Below the pieces are notes generated by a model. The model had not been told where the DNA came from and searched no databases. It saw only the letters and a program-made list of their open reading frames with translations. The position numbers were made by a program, and so were the translations under genes. This document shows positions 18,478 to 28,542 of a DNA stretch of 64,000 nt, in pieces. Source of the stretch: Lacihabitans sp. LS3-19. Lineage in GTDB: Bacteria > Bacteroidota > Bacteroidia > Cytophagales > Spirosomataceae. The stretch's first letter is position 1; each line of letters begins with the position of its first letter. The stretch lies in NCBI RefSeq assembly GCF_024343575.1, contig NZ_RJUA01000013.1:1-64000 (forward strand), read 5' to 3'.

Positions 18478-19086
18478 CTAAAATATTTTTAATGCTTTAT
18501 ATAAGGATTCCTTCATTTTTGGATGCTGTTCAAGTTTTTCGGTAAGGGTCTTCATACATTTCGATTTTTTATTCCTCAAAACCTGTTCATTTTCGAAATC
18601 GGTAAAAGGCAATATCTCTTTTAGCGATAAATTTTCGTAATAATACTTATTCAAAATATTTTTACAAACCGAGCCTAGGCTGTCTAAAACATTCGAAATC
18701 AGCTCCAAGGCCTCATTTTTTTTTATTTGTTCGTTAATATCAGCTTCAAATTCGGGTTTGTCTTCAATCCAAATATTGGCTCTGTTACGTTCAGCGTTTT
18801 GTTTTTTTATTTTAACCAGCCAAATGTTTTTCGCTACAGAATACAAAAACGATTTTAAACTTGATTCTCCTTTGAATTTATCGTTTTGGATTATTTGTAA
18901 AACAGCCAAAAAAGTTTCTTGAATCACATCCTCAGCATCTTCTCTGGTACCACTGTTGTTTAAAACCATCCGCTCCAAAAAGCTATAGAATTCTTTGTAT
19001 AAATACTTTAAGCAAGTATTTATATCTATGTTTTTTCTTATTTTTTCAATTACGTCGTTCTCCTTATTTAAGGTGAAAAGAGCCAT
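18478..19086 (-). CDS. ECF-type RNA polymerase sigma factor
   Basis: 202 residues. Region 2 is clear (TREDAEDVIQETFLAVLQII, then SLKSFLYSVAKNIWL), and a region 4 follows in looser form (LDSLGSVCKNILNKYYYENL-SLKEIL). It is the first gene of a two-gene operon with the anti-sigma-like protein. A degenerate region 4 is common in this class of Bacteroidota sigma factors that go with CHAT/TPR proteins. It should direct RNA polymerase to a small regulon, possibly the convergent lipoprotein-CHAT operon (inference). Confidence 0.8.
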   Translation of the reverse strand: MALFTLNKENDVIEKIRKNIDINTCLKYLYKEFYSFLERMVLNNSGTREDAEDVIQETFLAVLQIIQNDKFKGESSLKSFLYSVAKNIWLVKIKKQNAERNRANIWIEDKPEFEADINEQIKKNEALELISNVLDSLGSVCKNILNKYYYENLSLKEILPFTDFENEQVLRNKKSKCMKTLTEKLEQHPKMKESLYKALKIF

Positions 19087-19525
19087 GTTTTGTTTTTTAA
19101 TATAACTGTTTGGTTGTTTTCGCTGTAAATGAACTTTGATACTAAGTATACACTGACACTCGAAAGGTAACCTTTAAGTGTTAAATTATTCTTAAAATTA
19201 AGTTTTATTTTTGATGTCTGAAATAAAGAAATAAAAGCCTTTATTAATTGGCTATTTCTTCACCATTTTTGGGTTTTAATCATTTATTACCGCAAGTAAA
19301 ATATATCTCTTCGCTCTTAGATATATGTTCTGCAGAGCATCTCGAAGCTAGATAAATGAGATTTTCATTGCTAAAGCAATCAATTTAAAAAGGAAATCTT
19401 AGTCTCTTCTTATAAAATAATGCAAAAACTGAAGTTTTGTTTATATAGGATAAAAAATCCCTTTTATCTCGCTTCAAATTCTAAAAAATCATGAAAATAT
19501 GGCCATGAATTAATCCAAAAATTAC
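19087..19525. other. 439-bp intergenic region
   Basis: No gene seen. Contains the upstream region of the sigma-factor operon, an inverted repeat ATATATCT (19301-19308) / AGATATAT (19319-19326), and copy A of a dispersed intergenic repeat (19325-19420). Confidence 0.5.
19325..19420 (+). repeat. Dispersed intergenic repeat, copy A
   Basis: Begins ATGTTCTGCAGAGCATCTCG and goes on to AAGCTAGATAAATGAG. Similar to copies at 28437 and 30125. With the copy at 30125 the likeness goes on into AATTTAAAAAG-x-AA and CTTCTT further down. Confidence 0.55.
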
Positions 19526-20065
19526 TTACTTTACTGGTAAGGGTGCACCTACTGCAACGGCACAATCGTGTCCTGGTTGACCATGAGCTGGGTTTATCTT
19601 TGCATTAGGATCAAGATTTGTTGAAGTCAAGGCAGGAGCCGCAACAGACTTGGTTTCCAAAGGCGTAGCAACAGGTATAGCTGGTGCAGCGGCTGGTTTT
19701 GCTGCCACACTACTTTTTAAAGGAGCACCTACTGCAATAGCACAGTCATGTCCGGGCTGTCCATGGGCAGGATTTAAGCGAGCAGTACTTGTAGCCGCTA
19801 CGGGAGTATTAATTGGAGCACTAGAAGTGGCGAATGGTCCTGCTGGACTCAAGGATGTTGGAGGTGGTAAAGCGGCAGAAGGTGGGGGTGTTGACTCAGG
19901 AATTGAAGACAAAGGCGGATAATCATCAGGTGCTTCATTTGCTACAGCAGTAGGAGCAGGGTTGTCTATTACCACGGTTTGTTCGGTAGTATTGTCAGAA
20001 TTACATGCAATCAATCCTAAAAAAACAAAACCAATGGCCAAGAAAGTACTTTTTTGATTTTTCAT
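19526..20065 (-). CDS. Lipoprotein with two NPAHGQPGHDC motifs
   Basis: 179 residues. A lipobox (LGLIACNS) is followed by a long Pro/Ala/Ser-rich, probably unstructured region that carries two copies of NPAHGQPGHDCA-x-AVGAPL, one in the middle (~residue 97) and one at the C-terminus. This short motif, with its invariant His, Gly and single Cys, recurs in Bacteroidota proteins whose function I do not know. The His/Cys pattern could bind metal or heme, or be cross-linked (inference). The gene stands alone. Confidence 0.75.
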   Translation of the reverse strand: MKNQKSTFLAIGFVFLGLIACNSDNTTEQTVVIDNPAPTAVANEAPDDYPPLSSIPESTPPPSAALPPPTSLSPAGPFATSSAPINTPVAATSTARLNPAHGQPGHDCAIAVGAPLKSSVAAKPAAAPAIPVATPLETKSVAAPALTSTNLDPNAKINPAHGQPGHDCAVAVGAPLPVK

Positions 20066-20340
20066 AAATTTAAATTTGATGTCCTAAATACTCTTATACA
20101 ATAATATGGCCAAATTTTGTAAATATCAAATTTAGAGCATATTAAAGAAGTCCTCAGAATGAAGGTTAATCTTTTTGCCTTAACAATATATCGCTTTTGA
20201 TAGCTATGAAAGAAACGTTTCCATTGTCCGACATCTTCCCGATGTCCAAAGGCTGAAAAAAAAATGAAATTCGGATTACCAAAAGCTCAAATTTATTTCA
20301 CCTTTAAATACCTACTTGAAACAAAAACTCTTATCTAAAT

Positions 20341-23300
20341 CTACTCCCAAACCGCCCCATAATTGGCCTCCCATAACTTTTTATTGAGTTCGGTTAATCG
20401 ATCATTCTTAAGTTTAACTCCTTTTTCTTTAAAAGCTTGCCACTGAGGATCCATTTGGTTTCTTAAATCTATCGATGGCTGATTTAAGCGATACCAGTCG
20501 TTTTCGGTTTGATTGATGAGATAGAGATAGTCTGATGTAAATTTATTTGGAAAGTTCTCCACATCGTCGTAGGCTTTTGACTTACGTTGTACCAAGGCTT
20601 CGTCCCAAGTTTTGAGATCTTTAATCAATGAATCTACAGAAGCAATTAATTTTGAATCAGCTGCCTTTTTGCTTAGAGAGGTTTTTAATTTGCCTAACTG
20701 TAGTTGTTTTTTATACAATTCATTGATCATTTCATGCATTTCTTTGATGTTGCCGTGCATTTGTCCCATGGCTATTAAATAGGCTGTTTTATCAATATCG
20801 GCGTCCTTCAATCCTGGATTCGGAAGTAATTCAGCCTGTGTTTTTAAGGTGTCTTTATCTACAATCATTTGTATTTGATATTTGCCTTCAGCCACTTTAT
20901 ATCCTTTATAGTTTCCTTCAATATATACATCAGGTATGCCAGGTAGTGTGTTAGTACGCATATCCCATACGAATCTATTCAATCCCATTTTTTTTGTGAG
21001 TTTGGGCTCAATACTAGGCCCTCCATCGTATTTTTTATAGTCAGGATTGGCTTCAGAGCTTAAGGTCCTTACTGTTTTGCCATTGGTATCAAAAATATTC
21101 AAAGTAATCTTCTTTACGGAATCAGTTTTTGACAAATAGTAGTTCAAGACCAAACCTGTGGCAGGATTGATGCCGGCACTTTGGCCTTCTCCTTTAAACT
21201 CTGTTAAACCTTGATTCATAACACTGCTACTATTGGTAATCCATTGGTTTTGAGGCACAAATAGTTTATGTTTTTTAGGGGCTTCTTTCAGCAGTTGTCT
21301 TAGCAAATTCAAATCATCTAATATCCAAATAGACCTACCCGAGGTACCTGCTATTAATGAATTTTGATGAACCTTTAAATCTGTTATTGGGCTAACAGGC
21401 AGGTTTAACTGAAAGTATTTCCAATTGCTACCGCCGTCTGTAGAGTAGTAAAGAGCATTTTCTGTCCCGGCAAATAATAAATCTTTCTGCACATTATCCT
21501 CTCTTATTACCCTTGAAATACTATTTTCGGGTAAGCCATTGTTGATTTTAATCCAAGTTTTACCGTAATCTGTCGATTTGTAATAACCTGGTTTGTGGTC
21601 GTTGAATTTATATCTATTGGTGGCTATATACACGGTAGATTTGCTATTTGGCGAGACTTCGATCGCGTTTATTTGGCATTCTTCTAATCCTTTTGGTGTT
21701 ACGTTTGTCCAAGTTTTGCCATTATCTGTGGTAACTTGTACCAAGCCATCGTCACTACCTGTGTAGATCACGCCTTTTTCTAAGGTAGATTCAGCAATGT
21801 AAGTAAGCGTTCCGTAGTTTTCTGCACCAACAGCTTCATTGGTAAAAGGGACTCCCGCTTTTCCTTGTTTCGATTTTTCATTTCTGGTCAAATCAGGCGA
21901 TGCTTCACGCCATGTTTTGCCTAAGTCATTGGTTTCTAGAAGCATTTGTGAGCCGTGGTAAAATACTTTGGGGTCATGAATACTACAAATGATAGGGGCA
22001 TTCCAATTAAATCTGTATTTCATATCTTTGGCATCCTTGCCCAAATATTGAATAGGTGCTGCCATAACATTCACAGAAGTTTTATTTTTAGTATCTAATA
22101 CTTCTATAGTACCTTGGTAGCTGCCACCCAATACATATCTTGGATTGTTACGGTCAAAAGCCAGAAAAGCACTTTCTCCACCCGCTGAATATTCCCAGTC
22201 TTTGCGTTCTATACCACTTCCACTCATATTCCAAGAAGGTATTTTTACAGAGGTATTGTCTTGCTGACCTACGTAAATATTGTAAGGCAGTAAGTTGTCA
22301 GTATTTATTCTATAAACTTGTGCAGTGGCCATATCTTGGTGAGACCAGCTTCCACCTCCATTGAAGCTTACTGCCGAACCGCCGTCGTCAGAAATAATCA
22401 TGTTTCGGCTATTTTTAGAATTAATCCACAAATCATGGTAGTCTCCATGTGTGCCAGACATTACTTTCCAAGTTACACCTCCATCCGTGCTATTTAAAGC
22501 CGGAGCACTCATGACATACACATTAAGATCATTGTTTGGGTCTACAAATAGCTCAATATAATACCACGACCTTTGAATCAGTCTGTGGTCTCCACTTACC
22601 TGAGACCATTTTTTACCTCCATTCATTGATACATAAAGCCCACCTTCATTTTTCTCCCAGTCGGCTTCTAGGAGTGCATACACTTTTTGTGGGTTAGATG
22701 GGCACATAGCTATAGCAGTTTTACCAAGCATTTTGGGCAAACCCTCAGTTAGTTTTACCCAGGTTTCGCCACCATCTGTAGATTTATAAAAACCACTTCC
22801 AGGCCCTCCGCTTTTTACTTCCCAAGGTTTACGGCCATGGTCCCACATGGCTGCGTATAGGATTCTAGGATTTGTAGGGTCGATAGACAATTCACTACAG
22901 CCTGTTGTTTCGTTGATATACAAGGTTTTTGTCCAGTTTTTACCGCCATCGGTGCTTTTGAATATTCCGCGTTCTACAGAAGGTCTATGAAGCGGACCTT
23001 GAGCAGCCACCAATAGAATGTCTTCATTTTTTGGATGAACCACAATTCTAGATATGTGTTGGGTTTTAACTAAGCCAACGTTTTTCCATGTTTGTCCAGC
23101 GTCAGTGCTTTTATATACACCATCTCCAAAACTCGTCATCACTCCTCTTGGAGCGTGTTCACCCATACCTACATAAACCACGTTCGGGTCATTTTCGGCA
23201 ACAGCAACAGCCCCAACGGTTCCAGTTTTAAAAAAACTATCCGAGACATTCTTCCATTGATTTCCGGCATCTACGGTTTTCCAAAGTCCCCCACCGGTTG

Positions 23301-23490
23301 TTCCCATGTAATAGGTAAGGGGATCATTTATTACTCCTGTTGCACATACAGAGCGGCCACCTCTGAATGGTCCAATATTTCTAAATTTCAGATTATTAAA
23401 TAGTGAGCTATCCTTTTGGAAATCTGGATAAGATTGTGAAAATGCGGTAAATGAATTACAAATTAAAAGTACAAGAGCGAGTTTTTTCAT
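20341..23490 (-). CDS. Secreted BNR/sortilin-type (VPS10-like) beta-propeller protein
   Basis: 1049 residues with a signal peptide (ending FTAFSQ). Many BNR/Asp-box repeats are present (for instance [63 protein letters not shown]), making two probable seven-bladed propellers over residues ~30-750. The remaining ~300 residues are a beta-sandwich and a helical end ([20 protein letters not shown]). This full architecture, beginning [13 protein letters not shown], is widespread in Bacteroidota and often named glycosyl hydrolase or VPS10 protein, but catalysis has not been shown from sequence. It is likely periplasmic or outer-surface. Monocistronic. Confidence 0.85.
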   Translation of the reverse strand: MKKLALVLLICNSFTAFSQSYPDFQKDSSLFNNLKFRNIGPFRGGRSVCATGVINDPLTYYMGTTGGGLWKTVDAGNQWKNVSDSFFKTGTVGAVAVAENDPNVVYVGMGEHAPRGVMTSFGDGVYKSTDAGQTWKNVGLVKTQHISRIVVHPKNEDILLVAAQGPLHRPSVERGIFKSTDGGKNWTKTLYINETTGCSELSIDPTNPRILYAAMWDHGRKPWEVKSGGPGSGFYKSTDGGETWVKLTEGLPKMLGKTAIAMCPSNPQKVYALLEADWEKNEGGLYVSMNGGKKWSQVSGDHRLIQRSWYYIELFVDPNNDLNVYVMSAPALNSTDGGVTWKVMSGTHGDYHDLWINSKNSRNMIISDDGGSAVSFNGGGSWSHQDMATAQVYRINTDNLLPYNIYVGQQDNTSVKIPSWNMSGSGIERKDWEYSAGGESAFLAFDRNNPRYVLGGSYQGTIEVLDTKNKTSVNVMAAPIQYLGKDAKDMKYRFNWNAPIICSIHDPKVFYHGSQMLLETNDLGKTWREASPDLTRNEKSKQGKAGVPFTNEAVGAENYGTLTYIAESTLEKGVIYTGSDDGLVQVTTDNGKTWTNVTPKGLEECQINAIEVSPNSKSTVYIATNRYKFNDHKPGYYKSTDYGKTWIKINNGLPENSISRVIREDNVQKDLLFAGTENALYYSTDGGSNWKYFQLNLPVSPITDLKVHQNSLIAGTSGRSIWILDDLNLLRQLLKEAPKKHKLFVPQNQWITNSSSVMNQGLTEFKGEGQSAGINPATGLVLNYYLSKTDSVKKITLNIFDTNGKTVRTLSSEANPDYKKYDGGPSIEPKLTKKMGLNRFVWDMRTNTLPGIPDVYIEGNYKGYKVAEGKYQIQMIVDKDTLKTQAELLPNPGLKDADIDKTAYLIAMGQMHGNIKEMHEMINELYKKQLQLGKLKTSLSKKAADSKLIASVDSLIKDLKTWDEALVQRKSKAYDDVENFPNKFTSDYLYLINQTENDWYRLNQPSIDLRNQMDPQWQAFKEKGVKLKNDRLTELNKKLWEANYGAVWE

Positions 23491-23561
23491 GTTTATAAAG
23501 GGTCAGTTTGATATTTTAAATGGTTTATTTCTCAATTTACTTTTAACTATTTTAAAAGTAA

Positions 23562-26408
23562 CTATTTTGATGCAATAATTTTTTTTGTCATTTTTTTTCC
23601 GTTTGCAAAAGAAAATACAAAATAGACAACCGGTGAATTGGTATTTCTAATTTTCCACCCAGCCGCTTCCTCTACTTTTCTTATGAAATCTTGATTTTGG
23701 AAGATATTACCATTTATTTCGGTGTTTTCCATTTCTAAAATTGGTTTTCCTAAGTTATCTAAAAGGGTTATTTTTCTTAAAAGACCTTCAGTAAAAATAT
23801 TCAAATATCCATTATTCGGGTTAGGATAAACGGTAGTCTGTAGTTTTTCTTTAATTTCATTAAAGCTCCAATCGTCTTCCAATTCAATCCATTCTAAATC
23901 TTCATATTTTATATCTGATTTTTCTAATTGAAAAAGATTGGTATTATCCCAAGATGCTAAATTTCCAAACCAATAAGGGGTTTTAGAAGTATCATACTCA
24001 TCTATTGAAATATTATAGTAGTCATTTTTTATTTGACCTAATTCAAATATTTGGCTGAAATTATCCATATTAAGTATTATTCCTCTTTTTCCTTTCGACA
24101 AAACCACATAATCTTTATCATAGAATGGGTTTTCTAAAATCCACGAAAGTTCATAGCTTTTTTTGGAGTTCAAATCAGTTCTAATTAGCTTGGATGAACC
24201 AGATTTGATGTCGAAAAAAGTAAAATAGATATTTTCATTTTTAATCTTAAAATAAGTATTTGGAATAGAATTTGAATAGCTTATTTCAGTTTTTTTACCA
24301 TCTTCAATATTTGTTATTTCTATTTTGGTTGGAGAATTATAATTGAAATCTGATGCAATTAGAAAATATGGCCAATTGAATCCTTGAAAGCCAGTTAAAC
24401 TTTTGTAAGGGAGATATATCTTATTTAAATTTTCTAAATCGAAGTATTCAGTATTGACAACTTCATAAATAGAATTTAATTCATTGTAATATAAAATTCT
24501 CTGGTCGCTATTATGAATAAAATTGAACCATTTGTTCTTTAATTCGGGAATTATTTTAATCTCCCCATTTAAAAAATAATAATAATCGACTGTAGTATTA
24601 TCTTCAATTTTGAAAAGAATTTTCTTGGTTGGCTCATTAGTGTAGTATGCTAAAACGTTTAAGGACCCGGACTTTAGGCCAAAATTTGAACTAATTTTTA
24701 AATTATGATATCTATTAACACCATTAAAACTAATAATTACCTCATCGTTACTCAAAACATAAATCACTGGAAAATTTGATTTTTTTTGTAAGCCAATATT
24801 AATTTTAACGGTATCGTTAGCATGTTGTAAAAATAAATACTCGTCTTCTCTTTTTACGAATTTAATTTTTCTATTTCCATTTACATAGCTAATATTTACT
24901 GTTTGATTTTGAGAAATGTTTAAATCTTGAAGTGTTATTGGATTATATTCAATGTACTGGTAAGTTTCTTTAATTGTAAGAGTATCCTTAAGGAAATTAA
25001 TAGGGTTTTTGTTAACTTCTGTAGCATAAGGTAAATAAAAATTATCCTCGTCTATGTTTATAGAAGTTCCAATTTTTGTTGGATTTTTTGCTAAACTAGT
25101 AACGTTTCTGTCCTTATAAGTGTCCTTTATCAGTTCTATTTCAAGGGTTTGAGTGTCAAAATAATAAAAGTAATTTAAAAAGTCTTTAACAATCCATTTT
25201 TGCGAATTTAGTTCGGTTACTTTTTCGACTATGAAAGGATTTTTATTTTTTGATTTATTCTGGAAAATAAGTAATCTATCTGTCTTGCCTATGCCTTTAA
25301 TAATAAGGGAGGTTGACTTTTTGGTTTTTTTAAAAATACTGGTTTTTGAGTTGATTTCAAAGTTTGAGTATTTTATCATACGATCCATGAAATTTAATAA
25401 TGGATAGTCAACACTATCATTTTTTGAATAAAATGTAGAAGTATAAAACCATGTCGGCCCTGCAAATCCACCATTTATTCCAAAAACCAACTTTATACTG
25501 TCATTTTCAAAAAAGGCTCCTTTTTTATCTGGAACTTCATCTTGTAGGTCTATTAATTTCTTATTTTCAAGGTTAAAATAAGTAATTTCAGAATTTAAAT
25601 ATTTCCCAAAAACATACTTTTCGTTATATTTTCCTTAATAAAATAATCCGGCAGTACTCGAAACATTTTCTAAAACTGGTTGACCGTCTATTACTTGAAT
25701 CTCAAAAAGACCGTATTTAGTTATTGCAAGAAGTTGATCTTCGATTTGTTGCAAACGGTATTGAGAGTCATTAAAAAATAAGCTCGCTTTAATAACTTTT
25801 TTAGAAGTAATTAGGAGGTCGTTGTCAGAAATAAGCCAATCATTTTGAGTTTTGTAAAGGCTATGGTTCTGACTTAATTGGATACTAATATTATTTTGTT
25901 TGGGAATTTCAACAAGTTGTAAATTCTTGAAGTCATAACTATAGAAATCATTTAAAATAGTAAAATAAACCTCATTCTTAATTCCTACCAATTTTGGATT
26001 TAAATCGATATTGGGTAATAATTCTTTTTTTTCTATAATCTTGCCTTGGTGATTTATCACTACAAAAAATGGAAGAAAATTTTCTTGATTCTGCATGATA
26101 AAAAAGCCAAGATTTTTGGATTGATAAAACTGCCTTACAAATATCTTTTTAGGTAATTTATCATCCTTTATAACTATTATCTCTCCTTTTTGGGTATCAA
26201 AAACCGAAAGTTCATCTTCATTGCTAGGATTGTTTTTGGTTTTTATCCAAAAAACTCCGTCTTCACCTTGATAAATATCTATTTCTAAACTTTTGCTTGT
26301 CTGTATTTGGTAAGTAAAATCACTTAGCTTTTTCTGTGCCCGAATATTCGAAAAGCACAATAAAAGTATGAAAAAGATAAGAAAAGGAGATTTTTCTGGA
26401 TTTTGCAT
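23562..26408 (-). pseudogene. T9SS-exported protein gene split by one in-frame TAA
   Basis: Two open segments (26408-25638 and 25634-23562) are in the same frame and separated by a single TAA at 25635-25637. The first has a signal peptide (LIFFILLLCFSNIRAQ) and ~256 residues that end AGLFY. The second continues at once with GKYNEKYVFGKY and runs to a T9SS type-A sorting domain (VYPNPNNGYLNIFTEG ... KKIIASK). There is no frameshift. Joined, it would be a ~948-residue beta-rich secreted protein, probably propeller-like. The stop breaks export: the front half would lack the sorting domain, and the back half would lack the signal peptide. It is either a recent pseudogene or a sequencing error. 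Frame conservation beyond the stop suggests recent loss. Confidence 0.75.
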
Positions 26409-26823
26409 AGCGTTTGCCGGAGTTAAAAATTAGTTCTAATAAAGGTAATTGTTGAATTTTCAATAAAAATATACATTCTTAATGAAAATACATTTGTTTT
26501 CCATGATTTGGGAATAAAAAATAAGCAAGGTTGATGATAAATATAGGTTTAAGTGGCTTGCTTTCATGATATTACGTCATGGGGGTTATTTAAATAAAAA
26601 ACTTAGAACTGTTAAAGTGTATTTAGTAAACTTGGTAGAAGCTTTATTTACTAAGTTAAATATTTTTATTTGAAAAGGTATAGTTGTTGAATTAGAAAAT
26701 TGCATAGCATAAAAGTAGAGGTCAAGTATTTTAATATTCTGTTTTAGGTTTTTTGAAAGCTTATACGATCAACTTTGTTTTTAATATCTTTGAACAATAA
26801 TTCTATCTAAACCAAACTAGATT
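26409..26823. other. 415-bp divergent intergenic region
   Basis: Separates the split T9SS gene (minus) from the beta-helix gene (plus). AT-rich, no gene seen. A TATCTTTG box (26785-26792) fits the -7 consensus for the plus-strand gene, but I see no TTG at the right distance. Confidence 0.4.
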
Positions 26824-28392
26824 ATGAAACTATTCTATTTTTTGTTTTTTATCTGTAATCTTTTTACAAGCCATAAATCAGTATTTTCTTTAAATGTTAA
26901 AGAAGCACAAGAATCCATCATAAAAACCAAAACAGTAAAATATAGTGATTTTGGAGCAAAAGGTGATGGTAAAACAGACGACATAGAAGCCATAACAGCT
27001 GCTCATGCCTATGCAAATGAGCATAATCTTAAAGTAAAAGCCGATGACAAGGCTATCTATTATATTGGAGGTAAAGACCGCACGGCCATCATTCAAACAG
27101 ACACTGATTTTGGCACGGCGAGTTTTATAATTGATGATTCAAACGTGGAAAACAGAACCAGTTCGGTCTTTTTGGTAAGTTCTAAAATGAAAGCCGAGAA
27201 GATTGAAGGTATTCCATCATTAAAGCGAAACCAAACCAAAATTGCGTTAAATCTAAAGCATAGAAGCCTTATAACCGTGACAAATTCTAATGTAAAACAC
27301 TACATTCGTTTTGGGCTGAATCAAAACAATGGCAGCGATCAAACAGATATTTTCTTATTAAATAAAAAAGGCCAAATAGACCAATCTGCCCCTATTATTT
27401 GGGATTTTGACCAAATTACTGACATAACCGCTTTACCAATAGACGAAAATAAATTGACCATAACTGGTGGGAGATTTAAGACAATTGCCAATAAGGAACC
27501 TTCTAAATACAATTATTACAGTCGCAATTTGGCAATAAAACGTTCGAATGTTGTTGTTTCAGGCTTATATCATGAGGTCGTAGATGAAGGAGAGCAAGGT
27601 GCTCCCTATGGAGGTTTTATTTCTATAAGCGAATGTTGTTTTGTGAAAATAGAAAATTGCATTTTAACGGGCCACAAAACCTATGAGACCATTGGCAATG
27701 CCGGAAAACCTGTTTCTATGGGATCTTATGACCTCTTGGTTAACAGAGCTCTGAATGTTTCGTTTATAAATTGCACCCAAACTAATGATATCGACGATCG
27801 TAAATATTGGGGTATTTTAGGCTCGAATTTCTGTAAAAACTTATTGTATGATGGCTGTAAACTTTCCCGATTTGATGCTCATCAGGGAGTTGCCAATGCC
27901 ACCATACGAAACTCTACACTCGGTCACATGGGCATCAATGCCATAGGAAGTGGTACTTTTTTGGTAGAAAACTCCATAATAAGAGGAGGGAGCATAGTAA
28001 ATTTAAGAAGTGATTACGGCAGCTCTTGGGATGGTGACCTAATTATCCGTAATTGCCTTTTTATTCCTCGTCAGAGTGGCCAGGAAAAAGTACAACTCAT
28101 TTCGGGATACAATTCAGGCTTGCATGATTTTGGATATCCGTGCACTATGCCGGCCAAAATATGGATAGAAAATCTCAAAATTGATGACTCCAAACTATCC
28201 GAATCCTATCCAGGACCAGCCATTTTTATGGATTTTAATCCAGAAATGAAAGATGATACCTATTCTGAAAAATTCCCCTATCAAACTACAAAAGAGGTTA
28301 TTCTGAAGAATGTAAAAGCCTTAAGTGGTAAAGCTATTCGTTTAAGTGATAATGACTATATGTTTAGGAAAGTGAAGGTAAGTGAGAAATAA
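26824..28392 (+). CDS. Secreted right-handed beta-helix protein, pectate-lyase/GH28-like
   Basis: 522 residues. A signal peptide comes first, then VKYSDFGAKGDGKTDDIEAI, the N-terminal hallmark of the pectate lyase superfamily 3 / GH28-like beta-helix fold. After this comes a long helix of short beta-rungs. I cannot see the GH28 catalytic Asp set with certainty, so the substrate stays open: polysaccharide lyase, hydrolase or structural. It is alone, with no Sus genes near it, so it is not a clear polysaccharide-utilisation locus. Confidence 0.75.
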   Translation: MKLFYFLFFICNLFTSHKSVFSLNVKEAQESIIKTKTVKYSDFGAKGDGKTDDIEAITAAHAYANEHNLKVKADDKAIYYIGGKDRTAIIQTDTDFGTASFIIDDSNVENRTSSVFLVSSKMKAEKIEGIPSLKRNQTKIALNLKHRSLITVTNSNVKHYIRFGLNQNNGSDQTDIFLLNKKGQIDQSAPIIWDFDQITDITALPIDENKLTITGGRFKTIANKEPSKYNYYSRNLAIKRSNVVVSGLYHEVVDEGEQGAPYGGFISISECCFVKIENCILTGHKTYETIGNAGKPVSMGSYDLLVNRALNVSFINCTQTNDIDDRKYWGILGSNFCKNLLYDGCKLSRFDAHQGVANATIRNSTLGHMGINAIGSGTFLVENSIIRGGSIVNLRSDYGSSWDGDLIIRNCLFIPRQSGQEKVQLISGYNSGLHDFGYPCTMPAKIWIENLKIDDSKLSESYPGPAIFMDFNPEMKDDTYSEKFPYQTTKEVILKNVKALSGKAIRLSDNDYMFRKVKVSEK

Positions 28393-28436
28393 ATTGTTCA
28401 GTCTGATAAAAAATGAGTTTTTAACCGCTCTTCCAC

Positions 28437-28478
28437 ATGTTCCGAAGGGCATGTCGAAGCTAGAGCTGATGTTACTTC
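28437..28478 (+). repeat. Dispersed intergenic repeat, copy B
   Basis: ATGTTCCGAAGGGCATGTCG, then AAGCTAGAGCTGATG. Same orientation as copies A and C. It lies between the beta-helix gene and the GT39 gene. Confidence 0.55.
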
Positions 28479-28542
28479 TTGATTACCAAATACTACCATT
28501 CATCCTAAAACTTCAGGAAGTTTTTGAGTAGCTAATGTATAT

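Noticed and set aside
19650-19922. Plus-strand 90-codon open frame opposite the NPAHGQPGHDC lipoprotein gene
   Set aside because: It is antisense to a well-supported lipoprotein gene, and its Gly/Ala-rich text simply mirrors the Pro/Ala codons of that gene.
20230-20246. GACATC-TTCCC-GATGTC hairpin as a terminator for the BNR-protein gene
   Set aside because: The T-run lies on the wrong side for the minus-strand gene, so I could not support termination.
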